Source of the DNA: Candidatus Moraniibacteriota bacterium
GTDB lineage: Bacteria > Patescibacteriota > Minisyncoccia > Moranbacterales > UBA9337
Reading direction: 5' to 3'
Length of the DNA: 27,973 bases
Assembly (NCBI GenBank): GCA_023229615.1
Contig: JALNYX010000007.1
Coordinates: 1-27,973, forward strand
The position numbers and the translations under genes are program-made. This document shows, piece after piece, positions 8,206-14,444 of the stretch. The stretch's first letter is position 1, and every line of letters begins with the position of its first letter. The notes under the pieces are model-generated. The model had not been told where the DNA came from. It did no database searches and worked only from the letters and a program-made list of their open reading frames with translations.

Positions 8206-9973
8206 TTTTTTTCACAGAGATGATTTTTCAAAGGATGAAATATCTAAAAAAATATTGGCACTGATTTTTTTCGGTGCCATATTTTTTTGCTTTGCAGGTG
8301 AAGCGAGTGCGGCAACTTATTATCTTAGGGAAGATGGTGCGGCAATAAATAAATCTGGTGCTATATCATGCAATGCAACTTCGACATCTATGTCCGTTGC
8401 GGTTCATAATAACGAAGCTTTTGTTCCGGGGGATGTTATTGTGATTTGTCCGGATGGCGGATCAATAACTTCAGTGATCATTCCACCATCAAGCGGATCT
8501 TCTATTGACGGATATATTACATATGATGGGGATGCTGATAGTGATGGTGTCAAAGTCGAGGTGCAGGGGGCAATAGGAAAATATTCCAAAGTTGATTATT
8601 TGAAATTTCAGAATATTCACTTTACAACTTCGTCAAAAGCTATCTATTTAGTGGAAGGATCCAGTAATATTTGGGTAACGGAATGTTTTTTTGACACCCT
8701 TGGACAGCAAGGAATATTTTCTTCTGGTATTAATAATACTGCATATTCTCAAGATTGGTTAATAGAAAATTCTACGTTTACTAATATCGGAAATTATAGC
8801 GATTCAGCCGCTGCTGATATTAATGCGGGAGGTTATTCGCGCAGATGGACAATTAGAAATACTGTGCATACAGGAAATGGAATTGCAGGAGTCGACGGAA
8901 TTAATTTTTCAAATATTAATGTTTCCGGCGGTGATGGAGCGGGGCATCTTATTGAAAATAATTCTTTCACTAATTATTATGAAAATGGCATAGATTTGAA
9001 AGGCACAAGAGAATCTTCGGCAGGAGAAGGGGGCACGGTAATAAGGGGGTGTACTTTCATTGGCGGTTCCGGTTCAGAAGGTCAGATACATATCCAATTT
9101 AATGCAAAGGGTGTACTTATTGACAGATGCAGTTTTTCTGACACAAACAACAATGCAATAAGCTTAGTATCTCATTCAACGGGCTTGGATGCCGTAGGTT
9201 ATGTTACGGTGAAAAATAGCGTATTTGATAATGTGAGAAATGTAATTTTTACTGATAGAGGTTTGGTGAACGAAGAGGCATTGGGGCACAATGTTTTGTA
9301 TAATAATACTATGTTAGATAGCGGTCAAAGTTCATCTGGGTATTCTATAGACATCGGATCCGATAATTATATTGTAAGAAATAATGTTTTTTACAATATA
9401 TCTCAAAACTCATTTTGGGATTTGCCAATAAGATTTGAACTATCGGATTATTATTACAGTGCGCAACTTGATTATAATATATATCATAAGCTTGATGAAT
9501 CAAATGCAAAATTATTTAATATCAATGGTGTAATTTATGATATTGCGCAAATGAGAACGGACGGTGGGCAGGAGATTAATGGAATGAATATTGACCCAGT
9601 GCTTCAATCAGATGGCAAGCCGGAACAAAATTCTCCTGCCATAGATGCTGGATTAACCATAGCAGATATTTCTGATGATTTTTTGGGAGTTTCTCGTCCT
9701 CAAGGCGCAGCTTATGATATCGGTGCCTTTGAGTATGTAAACGCTGAAGATCTGACTGAAACATGTTCTGATAATATCCAAAACCAAGATGAAACCGGAG
9801 TTGATTGTGGCGGAGTTTGTGATATTTGTGATAGTCGGTATTCTATCTCGAATTTTATCTCTCTTCTCGCTAACTGGCTTCAAATCGGAAATGAAACTTC
9901 CGATGTCAATTTTGATGGAATTGTGAATACGAGGGATTTGGGAATAATGATGTCAAATTGGGAGGAACGGTGA
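8198..9973 (+). CDS. Secreted right-handed beta-helix protein with Cys-rich motif and dockerin-like C-terminus
   Basis: About 591 residues when started at ATG 8198, which overlaps the previous stop. A TTG at 8177 in the same frame would add seven residues but looks less likely. The signal peptide core is ILALIFFGAIFFCFAG with cleavage after EASA. From about 60 to 450 there are many short Asn-rich rungs (NIWVTECFF, WLIENSTFTNIG, LIENNSFTNYYENGIDL, TVKNSVFDNV, YIVRNNVFYN) typical of parallel beta-helix proteins such as pectate-lyase-like or adhesin folds. A DIGAFEYVN segment ends the helix. Then comes the extracellular motif CSDNIQNQDETGVDCGG..C..C, and last a single dockerin type I-like calcium loop DVNFDGIVNTRDLGIMMSNW. 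Polysaccharide binding or cleavage is plausible, but no catalytic residues can be assigned. Dockerin needs a cohesin partner; none is seen here. Confidence 0.85.
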   Translation: MNNFFHRDDFSKDEISKKILALIFFGAIFFCFAGEASAATYYLREDGAAINKSGAISCNATSTSMSVAVHNNEAFVPGDVIVICPDGGSITSVIIPPSSGSSIDGYITYDGDADSDGVKVEVQGAIGKYSKVDYLKFQNIHFTTSSKAIYLVEGSSNIWVTECFFDTLGQQGIFSSGINNTAYSQDWLIENSTFTNIGNYSDSAAADINAGGYSRRWTIRNTVHTGNGIAGVDGINFSNINVSGGDGAGHLIENNSFTNYYENGIDLKGTRESSAGEGGTVIRGCTFIGGSGSEGQIHIQFNAKGVLIDRCSFSDTNNNAISLVSHSTGLDAVGYVTVKNSVFDNVRNVIFTDRGLVNEEALGHNVLYNNTMLDSGQSSSGYSIDIGSDNYIVRNNVFYNISQNSFWDLPIRFELSDYYYSAQLDYNIYHKLDESNAKLFNINGVIYDIAQMRTDGGQEINGMNIDPVLQSDGKPEQNSPAIDAGLTIADISDDFLGVSRPQGAAYDIGAFEYVNAEDLTETCSDNIQNQDETGVDCGGVCDICDSRYSISNFISLLANWLQIGNETSDVNFDGIVNTRDLGIMMSNWEER

Positions 9974-9981
9974 ACGTGGAG

Positions 9982-10008
9982 TTGACATATTAGCGAGTAT
10001 GGTATAAG
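9982..10008 (+). promoter_or_regulatory. Promoter of rpsP
   Basis: A perfect -35 TTGACA at 9982-9987 and a TATAAG -10 at 10003-10008 with an upstream TG (extended -10). The spacer is 15 bases; TAAGAT two bases further on gives 17. The bases just after the -35 (TATTAGC) resemble those after the rplJ promoter -35 (GATTAGC). Confidence 0.55.
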
Positions 10009-10036
10009 ATGAATTAGTAAAAAATAAGTTTAAAAG

Positions 10037-10058
10037 TAAGCATTTTTAAGTATGCTTA
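10037..10058 (+). promoter_or_regulatory. Leader hairpin ahead of rpsP
   Basis: TAAGCAT and ATGCTTA form a 7-bp stem with an 8-base loop in the rpsP 5' leader. It has no long U-tract, so it is not a clear terminator. Possible role in mRNA stability or control; low confidence. Confidence 0.3.
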
Positions 10059-10080
10059 TTTGTATTTAATCAAAAGAATT

Positions 10081-10479
10081 ATGTTGGTAATAAGATTTTC
10101 AAGAGTAGGAAAAAGGAATAAGGCGCAATATCGAATCGTCGTTCAGGAACATACTGCAAATCCAAGAGGCAAGCATACCGACATTGTTGGTAGTTATGAT
10201 CCGCATTCCAAAAAAAGCGTTCTTAAAAAGGATAAGATAGCACAATGGATCAAGAATGGCGTTCAACTTTCTGATTCTGTCCATAATCTTTTTGTAAAAG
10301 AAAAAATTATCAAGGGAGAAAAAAGAGCAGTAAAGATGCCAAAGAAAGAAGTTGAAGTTGTAGCTGAACCGGTTGCAGAAAGTGGAGTAAAGACAGAAGA
10401 AAAGAAAGAGGAGGTTAAGATTGAGGAAAAGAAGGAAGAAGTAAAAAAAGAAGATGTAAAAGCAGAAGAAAAGAAATAG
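10081..10479 (+). CDS. rpsP: 30S ribosomal protein S16 with Lys/Glu-rich tail
   Basis: S16 is a small-subunit protein needed for 30S assembly. The start MLVIRFSRVGKRNKAQYRIV is the usual S16 N-terminus, so ATG 10081 is chosen over an upstream in-frame TTG at 10060. The core runs to about residue 85 (SYDPHSKK, KIAQWIKNGVQLSD), the normal S16 length. It is followed by a low-complexity extension of about 45 residues made of Lys, Glu and Val (EEKKEEVK repeats). Such tails occur on S16 in some reduced genomes. No rimM or trmD follows, unlike the classic rpsP operon. No Shine-Dalgarno sequence is obvious. Confidence 0.95.
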   Translation: MLVIRFSRVGKRNKAQYRIVVQEHTANPRGKHTDIVGSYDPHSKKSVLKKDKIAQWIKNGVQLSDSVHNLFVKEKIIKGEKRAVKMPKKEVEVVAEPVAESGVKTEEKKEEVKIEEKKEEVKKEDVKAEEKK

Positions 10480-10488
10480 TATCTGGCG

Positions 10489-10517
10489 TTGACAGATTAG
10501 CAGTGAATATACATACT
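10489..10517 (+). promoter_or_regulatory. Promoter of rplJ-rplL
   Basis: Perfect -35 TTGACA at 10489-10494, immediately after the rpsP stop region. The -10 is weak: CATACT at a 17-base spacing. It resembles the rpsP promoter over GTTGACAnATTAGC. It leads directly into the L10 leader. Confidence 0.5.
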
Positions 10518-10540
10518 AGGAAAAATTAAAAATTGAAGTT

Positions 10541-10681
10541 TTCCGCAGACAGCAGGCATCATATCGCAAAAAATGACTTTGTCATTAGAAGCAATATAAT
10601 AAGTCCTGCCGAGGAAAGATTTTTAACGAAAGTTAATTTTCTTTATACCTTACTGCGGATTGTCCGCAGTTTTTATTTTTT
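10541..10681 (+). promoter_or_regulatory. Ribosomal protein L10 leader (rplJL autoregulatory RNA)
   Basis: The untranslated leader of rplJ carries the L10-leader hallmarks: CCGCAGACAGCAGG on the 5' side, CCTGCCGAGG on the 3' side (GCAGG 10552-10556 pairs with CCTGC 10605-10609), an internal hairpin AATGACTTTGTCATT, and a GAAA-capped hairpin TTAACGAAAGTTAA. The segment CTGCGGA (10653-10659) can pair either with the upstream TCCGCAG (10542-10548) or with the downstream TCCGCAG (10663-10669). Only the second pairing makes a terminator. In Bacillus the L10(L12)4 complex binds this leader and favours termination; the same feedback is inferred here. Confidence 0.88.
10652..10681 (+). terminator. 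Attenuator terminator within the L10 leader
   Basis: ACTGCGGA / TCCGCAGT stem with a short TTG loop, followed by TTTTTATTTTTT. It stands 37 bases before the rplJ start and competes with the leader's closing stem. Confidence 0.85.
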
Positions 10682-10717
10682 CTACAAAGTACGAATTTTT
10701 TAAATTTAAATAATCAT

Positions 10718-11236
10718 ATGTTGACAAGAGAAAAAAAGGAACAAATTGTAAAAGATTTGACCGAAGGGATAAAATCCGCAAAATCTGTCGTTTTTGCCGA
10801 TTTCAAGGGAGTTAAGGTTAATGAGTCAATAAAGTTAAAGAAAGAGTTGAAAAAAGAAGGTTCTAATTTTTGCGTGTATAAGAAGAGCTTAATTGATATT
10901 GCTCTCAAGAATGCTGAGGTTGATATGAAAACGAAAGGGATGGAAGGGCAGGTTGCTGTTTCTATTGCTACTCAGGATGAAATAAGTTCAGCGAGAATTA
11001 TTGAGAAGTTTTCTAAGACTAATGAAGGTTTGAAAATTTTGGGAGGAATTTTGGGAATCAAAGCTATGAGTGCGCAGGAAGTGATTGCTCTAGCTAAATT
11101 GCCAAGTAAGGAGGAATTGCTATCAAGATTGGTCGGAAGCTTGAGTTCACCTATCCGCGGATTGATGAATGTTTTCCAAGGAAATCAGCGTTCGTTGGTT
11201 CAAGTTTTGAAAGCTATTAGCGAAAGTAAACAATAA
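10718..11236 (+). CDS. rplJ: 50S ribosomal protein L10
   Basis: A 172-residue L10, normal length. It forms the base of the L7/L12 stalk that recruits translation GTPases. Typical features are the N-terminal MLTREKKEQIVKDL helix, SVVFADFKGVKVNE, the LKKEGSNFCVYKKSL segment, the GILG motif before the helical spine, LAKLPSKEELLSRLVGSL, and a C-terminal helix (RSLVQVLKAISESK) that binds L7/L12 dimers. The start ATG follows the attenuator; no strong Shine-Dalgarno sequence is present. Transcribed with rplL, 64 bases downstream. Confidence 0.97.
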   Translation: MLTREKKEQIVKDLTEGIKSAKSVVFADFKGVKVNESIKLKKELKKEGSNFCVYKKSLIDIALKNAEVDMKTKGMEGQVAVSIATQDEISSARIIEKFSKTNEGLKILGGILGIKAMSAQEVIALAKLPSKEELLSRLVGSLSSPIRGLMNVFQGNQRSLVQVLKAISESKQ

Positions 11237-11258
11237 TTTAAATAATAATAATTAATAG

Positions 11259-11288
11259 GTCGTATAAGGCAAATAAGACTTATAAGAC
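11259..11288 (+). other. Hairpin in the rplJ-rplL spacer
   Basis: GTCGTATAAG and CTTATAAGAC (9 of 10 positions pair) with a 10-base loop, 12 bases before the rplL start. No U-tract follows. It could be a processing or translation-control element that helps set the excess of L7/L12 over L10; this is inference. Confidence 0.4.
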
Positions 11289-11300
11289 GTATATAAAAGT

Positions 11301-11738
11301 ATGACTGAAGAAAAAAAAGTTGAAGCCACCGAGGCTAAAGAAGAGAAGAAAGAAGTTGAGGTTCCTGAAAAATTCAAGAAGCTTGTTGAGGAAATTGAAA
11401 AGATGAGCGTTTTGGATCTTTCAGAATTGGTGAAAGTTTTGGAAGAAAAATTCGGAGTTAGTGCCGCCGCTCCAATGATGATGGGTGCAATGCCTGCTGG
11501 AGGTGGAGAAGCTGCTGCTGAGGAGAAAACTGATTTCGATGTTGAATTGGTTGCCGCTGGAGAACAAAAAATCAACGTGATCAAAGCTGTTCGTGAAATT
11601 ACCGGATTGGGACTTAAGGAAGCCAAAGATATGGTTGATGCTGCTCCAAAAGTAATCAAAGAAAAAGCTGCGAAAGCAGAAGCGGAAGAAATCAAAAAGA
11701 AATTGGAAGACGCTGGAGCTACTGTTAACTTGAAATAA
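11301..11738 (+). CDS. rplL: 50S ribosomal protein L7/L12 with charged N-terminal extension
   Basis: The stalk protein that contacts EF-Tu, EF-G and other GTPases. At 145 residues it is longer than the usual 120-125. The extra length is an N-terminal Lys/Glu stretch (TEEKKVEATEAKEEKKEVEV) ahead of the dimerisation helices (MSVLDLSELVKVLEEKFGV). A Met/Ala/Gly-rich hinge (PMMMGAMPAGGGEAAAEE) follows, then the canonical C-terminal domain EKTDFDVELVAAGEQKINVI...VREITGLGLKEAKDMVD ending KKLEDAGATVNLK. The last gene of the rplJL unit; a strong terminator follows. Confidence 0.97.
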   Translation: MTEEKKVEATEAKEEKKEVEVPEKFKKLVEEIEKMSVLDLSELVKVLEEKFGVSAAAPMMMGAMPAGGGEAAAEEKTDFDVELVAAGEQKINVIKAVREITGLGLKEAKDMVDAAPKVIKEKAAKAEAEEIKKKLEDAGATVNLK

Positions 11739-11777
11739 TTTAAGAATTATTTTTCTAGACAAGCGACAGATATAACT

Positions 11778-11810
11778 AAAAATCCCCGATGTGATGTCGG
11801 GGATTTTTTG
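11778..11810 (+). terminator. Terminator of rplJL
   Basis: AATCCCCGA / TCGGGGATT stem with a short loop and a T-run, 40 bases after the rplL stop. Confidence 0.9.
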
Positions 11811-12083
11811 TATACAATAAGAAAGATGTCCAGTTTTCCAAAGATATGTAAGCGAATCTTCTGCTGTTATACCTTTGGAAAACCGGTTGTTTTTTGCAAA
11901 AATAATCCCGCTAGCACCTCGTCAATATGACTTTATCATACTAATTCCGCGCTCGCGGTTTCTTTTTTGCCCTCTTTTCCCTAATCCTAGAAAAGAAGAT
12001 TCATTTCTCCGTTTTTAGCGAAGAGGATTAGATTTGGTAGCACTTACTATTACCGTTTTTGATAATAATATATTTCATTGCAA
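11811..12083. other. Gene-free interval with several inverted repeats
   Basis: No credible gene was found here. The interval holds GTTTTCCAAAG / CTTTGGAAAAC (11833-11843 and 11873-11883) followed by GTTGTTTTTTG, a CCGCGCTCGCGG palindrome at 11947-11958 followed by TTTCTTTTTT, and CTAATCCT / AGGATTAG (11981-11988 and 12024-12031). These could be parts of one or more small RNAs or decayed terminators. No clear promoter was found. Confidence 0.4.
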
Positions 12084-12125
12084 ATAAAAAATCCCGCAGC
12101 GGCAAGTAATATTGCCGTGCGGGGT
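12084..12125 (-). terminator. Terminator of the 12138-12638 gene
   Basis: On the minus strand a long GC-rich stem (CCCCGCACGGCAA with TTGCCGCTGCGGGA, one or two mismatches) is followed by TTTTTTATTT. It starts 13 bases after the gene's stop. Confidence 0.88.
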
Positions 12126-12137
12126 AACCGTTCCTCT

Positions 12138-12638
12138 TTAATATTCGGAGATGTAAGGATCTCTAGTAAACACAGGACTCCACGTCCCGTGTGAAAAAAC
12201 TAGAATTATTTCCTCTGTGTAATAGTATCCTCCAGGGATATTATCATACCCAAGATAGAGTCTCGCCGGAGATTTTTCCGATTTTTCCATAGTAATAGAG
12301 AATATATACTCTCTGTTATTTTCAAAAATCGCTATGTTATCATCAGAAAAAATATCTTGATTTTTTTCATCTTTTTTTCGGAAAAAACCGATGGGTTTTT
12401 TCTTTCCATTTTTTCCGTCAAATTTCACGAGGAAATTTATGACGTTTGATTCATCACCCGCATCCGCTTGGATTTGTGTGATGGTCAATTCATCCTCTTC
12501 GACTTCAATAATTGCCGGGTCAAATGTTAACTTGCTACTGTTTAGCGAGGCCTCGCTAATATAAGCAGCAGAAACGTTTGCATAAAAAAAGGATGTTATT
12601 GAGAAAAAAAAGAAAACAATCAAGGAATGTTTTTTCAT
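12138..12638 (-). CDS. Short secreted protein, paralogue of the upstream gene
   Basis: A 166-residue protein with a strong signal peptide: KKH, LIVFFFFSITSFFYA, cleavage after ANVSA. The mature part looks all-beta (FDPAIIEVEEDELTI, VINFLVKFDG, YIFSITMEKS). It ends with YYYTEEIILVFSHGTWSPVF, which matches the end of the 12868-13350 product (YFSTKEIIVFS...VQWVPAM), and the two align loosely throughout. No Cys is present. I do not recognise the family. It has its own promoter (TTGATT-17-TAGTAT) and terminator, so it is monocistronic. Function unknown; extracellular or surface location is likely. Confidence 0.78.
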   Translation of the reverse strand: MKKHSLIVFFFFSITSFFYANVSAAYISEASLNSSKLTFDPAIIEVEEDELTITQIQADAGDESNVINFLVKFDGKNGKKKPIGFFRKKDEKNQDIFSDDNIAIFENNREYIFSITMEKSEKSPARLYLGYDNIPGGYYYTEEIILVFSHGTWSPVFTRDPYISEY

Positions 12639-12704
12639 CGGAGTGCCTCTTGTTTTGAGTTAAAGTACTTTTTAAAAATGCCGGCCAATCCAGCAATAGA
12701 TGCT

Positions 12705-12733
12705 ATACTATCAGTGTTTTTATAATAAATCAA
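12705..12733 (-). promoter_or_regulatory. Promoter of the 12138-12638 gene
   Basis: On the minus strand TTGATT (12728-12733), a 17-base spacer and TAGTAT (12705-12710). It lies about 70 bases before the start codon. Confidence 0.55.
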
Positions 12734-12783
12734 TAGGTAGCGCAAGATGAGGAAAAATTCAAATATCACTTTTGTGAAAAATA

Positions 12784-12821
12784 AAAACCCCGAAGTGGCA
12801 AAATGCGCCACGCGGGGTTTT
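12784..12821 (-). terminator. Terminator of the 12868-13350 gene
   Basis: AAAACCCCG / CGGGGTTTT outer stem with an inner GTGGC / GCCAC stem. The minus-strand U-tract is TTTTTATTTTT. The structure is symmetrical enough to work on the plus strand too. Confidence 0.85.
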
Positions 12822-12867
12822 AATGTCGGGATACAAAATTATTGTACGCCCGACAATGAGGACAGTA

Positions 12868-13350
12868 TTATGGTTGCCATTCCACCTCCGTATTCTTCTT
12901 CGGCAGGTAAAATACTTCATCTGTCATTGCCGGAACCCATTGGACAGGATTTCGTAGGGAGAATACTATTATTTCTTTGGTACTGAAATATTCTCCAGTA
13001 TCGCACCCAATCTGTAAGCCGAAAGATATTCCGATTCCAATAGTCTCTTGTATTTTTTTAAGATCTACGACAATAATATACCTATTGCCATACCCATCAA
13101 TGGAAATCCCTTTGGTGAAAAATTTTCCAGGCCGGGATTCTATTCCCCAGAATGCAATAGGGATTGCTGGATCATCAAAGGTCAGCTTGATTCTAATAAC
13201 AGCGGCCTCCGCAGAGGGGACAATTGTGAGTGTCCCCGTGATGTTTTTTTCCTCTGCATTTGTGTTGTCAATGCCAATGTTTGCACTGGCGTTGATTGCT
13301 ATCAACAACAATGATCCTAAAAGACAAACAGCAATGATTAGTTGTTTCAT
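12868..13350 (-). CDS. Short secreted protein, paralogue of the downstream gene
   Basis: A 160-residue protein with a signal peptide (LIIAVCLLGSLLLIAI, cleavage near NASA) and a beta-rich mature region (ITGTLTIVPSAEAAVIRIKL, YGNRYIIVVDLKK, IGIGISFGLQIG). It shares length, signal peptide and the C-terminal pattern EYFSTKEIIVFS..NPVQWVPAMT with the 12138-12638 product, so the two probably arose by duplication. One Cys in the mature part (GCDTGE). No catalytic motif is visible. It has its own promoter, a hairpin in the leader and a terminator. Function unknown. Confidence 0.78.
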   Translation of the reverse strand: MKQLIIAVCLLGSLLLIAINASANIGIDNTNAEEKNITGTLTIVPSAEAAVIRIKLTFDDPAIPIAFWGIESRPGKFFTKGISIDGYGNRYIIVVDLKKIQETIGIGISFGLQIGCDTGEYFSTKEIIVFSLRNPVQWVPAMTDEVFYLPKKNTEVEWQP

Positions 13351-13386
13351 TTTTTATTCCTCAAATGTATATTGTTAAAAAACTGT

Positions 13387-13415
13387 AAAAAATACCAGAC
13401 AATCCGGTATTTTTT
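13387..13415 (-). promoter_or_regulatory. Terminator-like hairpin in the 5' leader of the 12868-13350 gene
   Basis: AAAAAATACC / GGTATTTTTT gives a 10-bp stem with a 9-base loop. It lies between the likely promoter (13434-13462) and the start codon at 13350, so it could act as an attenuator. The structure is symmetrical and could also end transcription from the other side. Confidence 0.55.
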
Positions 13416-13433
13416 GATTGATTAATTCTCCCT

Positions 13434-13462
13434 AGTATATGCCAAAACTTCAATCACATCAA
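13434..13462 (-). promoter_or_regulatory. Promoter of the 12868-13350 gene
   Basis: On the minus strand TTGATG (13457-13462), a 17-base spacer and TATACT (13434-13439). Confidence 0.5.
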
Positions 13463-13550
13463 ATTACTGATGTAATTATCCATGATAGCATATTTTTGGC
13501 AAAAAGTCAAGGTTTTTGCATGGATGGTGGTAGTTTATTTTTTTGATGTA

Positions 13551-13603
13551 TAAAAAAGAACCGCACCCTTGTTTTTTTCTCGGTTGAGAATTGGGGAGCG
13601 GTT
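13551..13603 (-). terminator. Minus-strand terminator after the short ORF at 13638
   Basis: On the minus strand AACCGCTCCC pairs with GGGTGCGGTT (9 of 10), with a nested TTCTC / GAGAA hairpin in the loop, followed by CTTTTTTAT. Its orientation supports a minus-strand transcript ending here. Confidence 0.7.
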
Positions 13604-13637
13604 GGTCTTGTGAGTGGGATTTGGAATAATGCAATGA

Positions 13638-13790
13638 TTATTCAATTCCTGCGTATCCGTGAAATAACTCGCGAATATCGGGCGGGAGTTCAGAGATGTA
13701 AGGCAAGCATTTTTCTTGAAAAACATTGTATCCGGCAGAAGAAGAATGCGCGACGTAAGATCCATCTTTATTATAAGGTAATGTCCACAT
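13638..13790 (-). pseudogene. Short ORF or 3' remnant of a gene, 50 residues
   Basis: This minus-strand frame reads naturally from before an ATG at 13790 to a TAA: MWTLPYNKDGSYVAHSSSAG, then YNVFQEKCLPYISELPP and DIRELFHGYAGIE. A terminator follows 35 bases later. The protein-like frame extends a little upstream of the ATG (TAPTSNKTAIC) but meets a TAG at 13839-13841 and further stops beyond, and no Shine-Dalgarno sequence or signal peptide is seen. It may be the 3' end of a larger gene whose start was lost, perhaps when the neighbouring CHAP gene arrived, or a genuine small protein. No family recognised. Confidence 0.4.
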
Positions 13791-13915
13791 ACATATGGCG
13801 GTTTTGTTTGATGTTGGAGCGGTATGATTCCTATGATTCTATTCAATGTTGGGGCTATGGGACGAAGTTGGAACTCATTTAATTTATTGATACTGCTAAT
13901 CCTTCTCCACTGAGC

Positions 13916-14356
13916 ATGACCCAAAACAGCGAAAGCAAGACAGTTATTGCCAAGTTTTTTAGGACGTTCAGAAATGCGGCTGCCGAAGGATTTAGACAGT
14001 CGTCGGGTTATTTCGGGCAATGTCTCGATTACGTAGAATATGAAACAGATCTTCCGGATGATCCTAATACCGAGGATATATGCACATATTCTGCCGTTAA
14101 TTGTCTTGGTCAGGCAAGTATGAAGGGGTATGCCACAGGGAATACGCCGAGAGTTGGCGCGATTGTAATCTACAAGCAGGGCGATGATGCCATGAATAAT
14201 GGTCATGCTGGGATAGTTGCCAGTATCAATCAAGGATCAGGCACAATGATTATCCATGATTCAAATTGGAGCGATCCGCCAGACGGTATTGTTCGTGATT
14301 GCACGGTCAATATAAGTGACGCTGGCATTATGGGATACATCTATCCCACGCCATAG
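13916..14356 (+). CDS. CHAP-domain protein (putative peptidoglycan amidase/endopeptidase)
   Basis: A 146-residue single-domain protein of the CHAP (NlpC/P60-related) superfamily, whose members cut peptidoglycan amide bonds with a Cys-His pair. Visible motifs are YFGQCLDYV (nucleophile Cys36), KGYATGNTPRVGAIVIYKQG, NNGHAGIVASI (His97) and IIHDSNW (polar third residue at about 115-117). No signal peptide is present from ATG 13916. The frame is open back to 13883 without a better start, and a TAA at 13880 blocks it further up. It may therefore be leaderless, exported by another route, or truncated at its 5' end. A terminator follows. It looks more GC-rich than its neighbours, which hints at transfer. 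Confidence 0.8.
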   Translation: MTQNSESKTVIAKFFRTFRNAAAEGFRQSSGYFGQCLDYVEYETDLPDDPNTEDICTYSAVNCLGQASMKGYATGNTPRVGAIVIYKQGDDAMNNGHAGIVASINQGSGTMIIHDSNWSDPPDGIVRDCTVNISDAGIMGYIYPTP

Positions 14357-14388
14357 AGCAAAAAATTCTCAACTTATGCATCAAAAAC

Positions 14389-14424
14389 AAAGGGAAGGGC
14401 TCATCGAGTTCTTCCCTATTTTTA
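14389..14424. terminator. Bidirectional terminator between CHAP and the 14445-15347 gene
   Basis: AGGGAAG / CTTCCCT stem, 13-base loop, then ATTTTTAATTTTT on the plus strand and TTGTTTTTG on the minus strand. It serves two converging genes. Confidence 0.78.
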
Positions 14425-14444
14425 ATTTTTAAGATAATTTATTT

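Noticed and set aside
11252..11762. Two open frames antisense to rplL
   Set aside because: They mirror the Ala/Glu/Lys-rich codons of L7/L12 and give Ser/Phe-rich low-complexity proteins.
12747..13378. Plus-strand frames across the second short secreted-protein gene
   Set aside because: The minus-strand reading has a signal peptide, a promoter, a terminator and a paralogue.
13610..13882. Upstream plus-strand frame joined to the CHAP gene by one TAA, suggesting a broken longer gene
   Set aside because: The translation has no peptidase, binding-repeat or signal-peptide character, and the minus strand of the same DNA reads as a better protein.
13535..14233. Long open frame (232 codons) on the minus strand
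   Set aside because: It is antisense to the CHAP gene, whose catalytic motifs are clear, and its translation has no domain or signal; the natural minus-strand frame in its downstream part is a different one (13638-13790).
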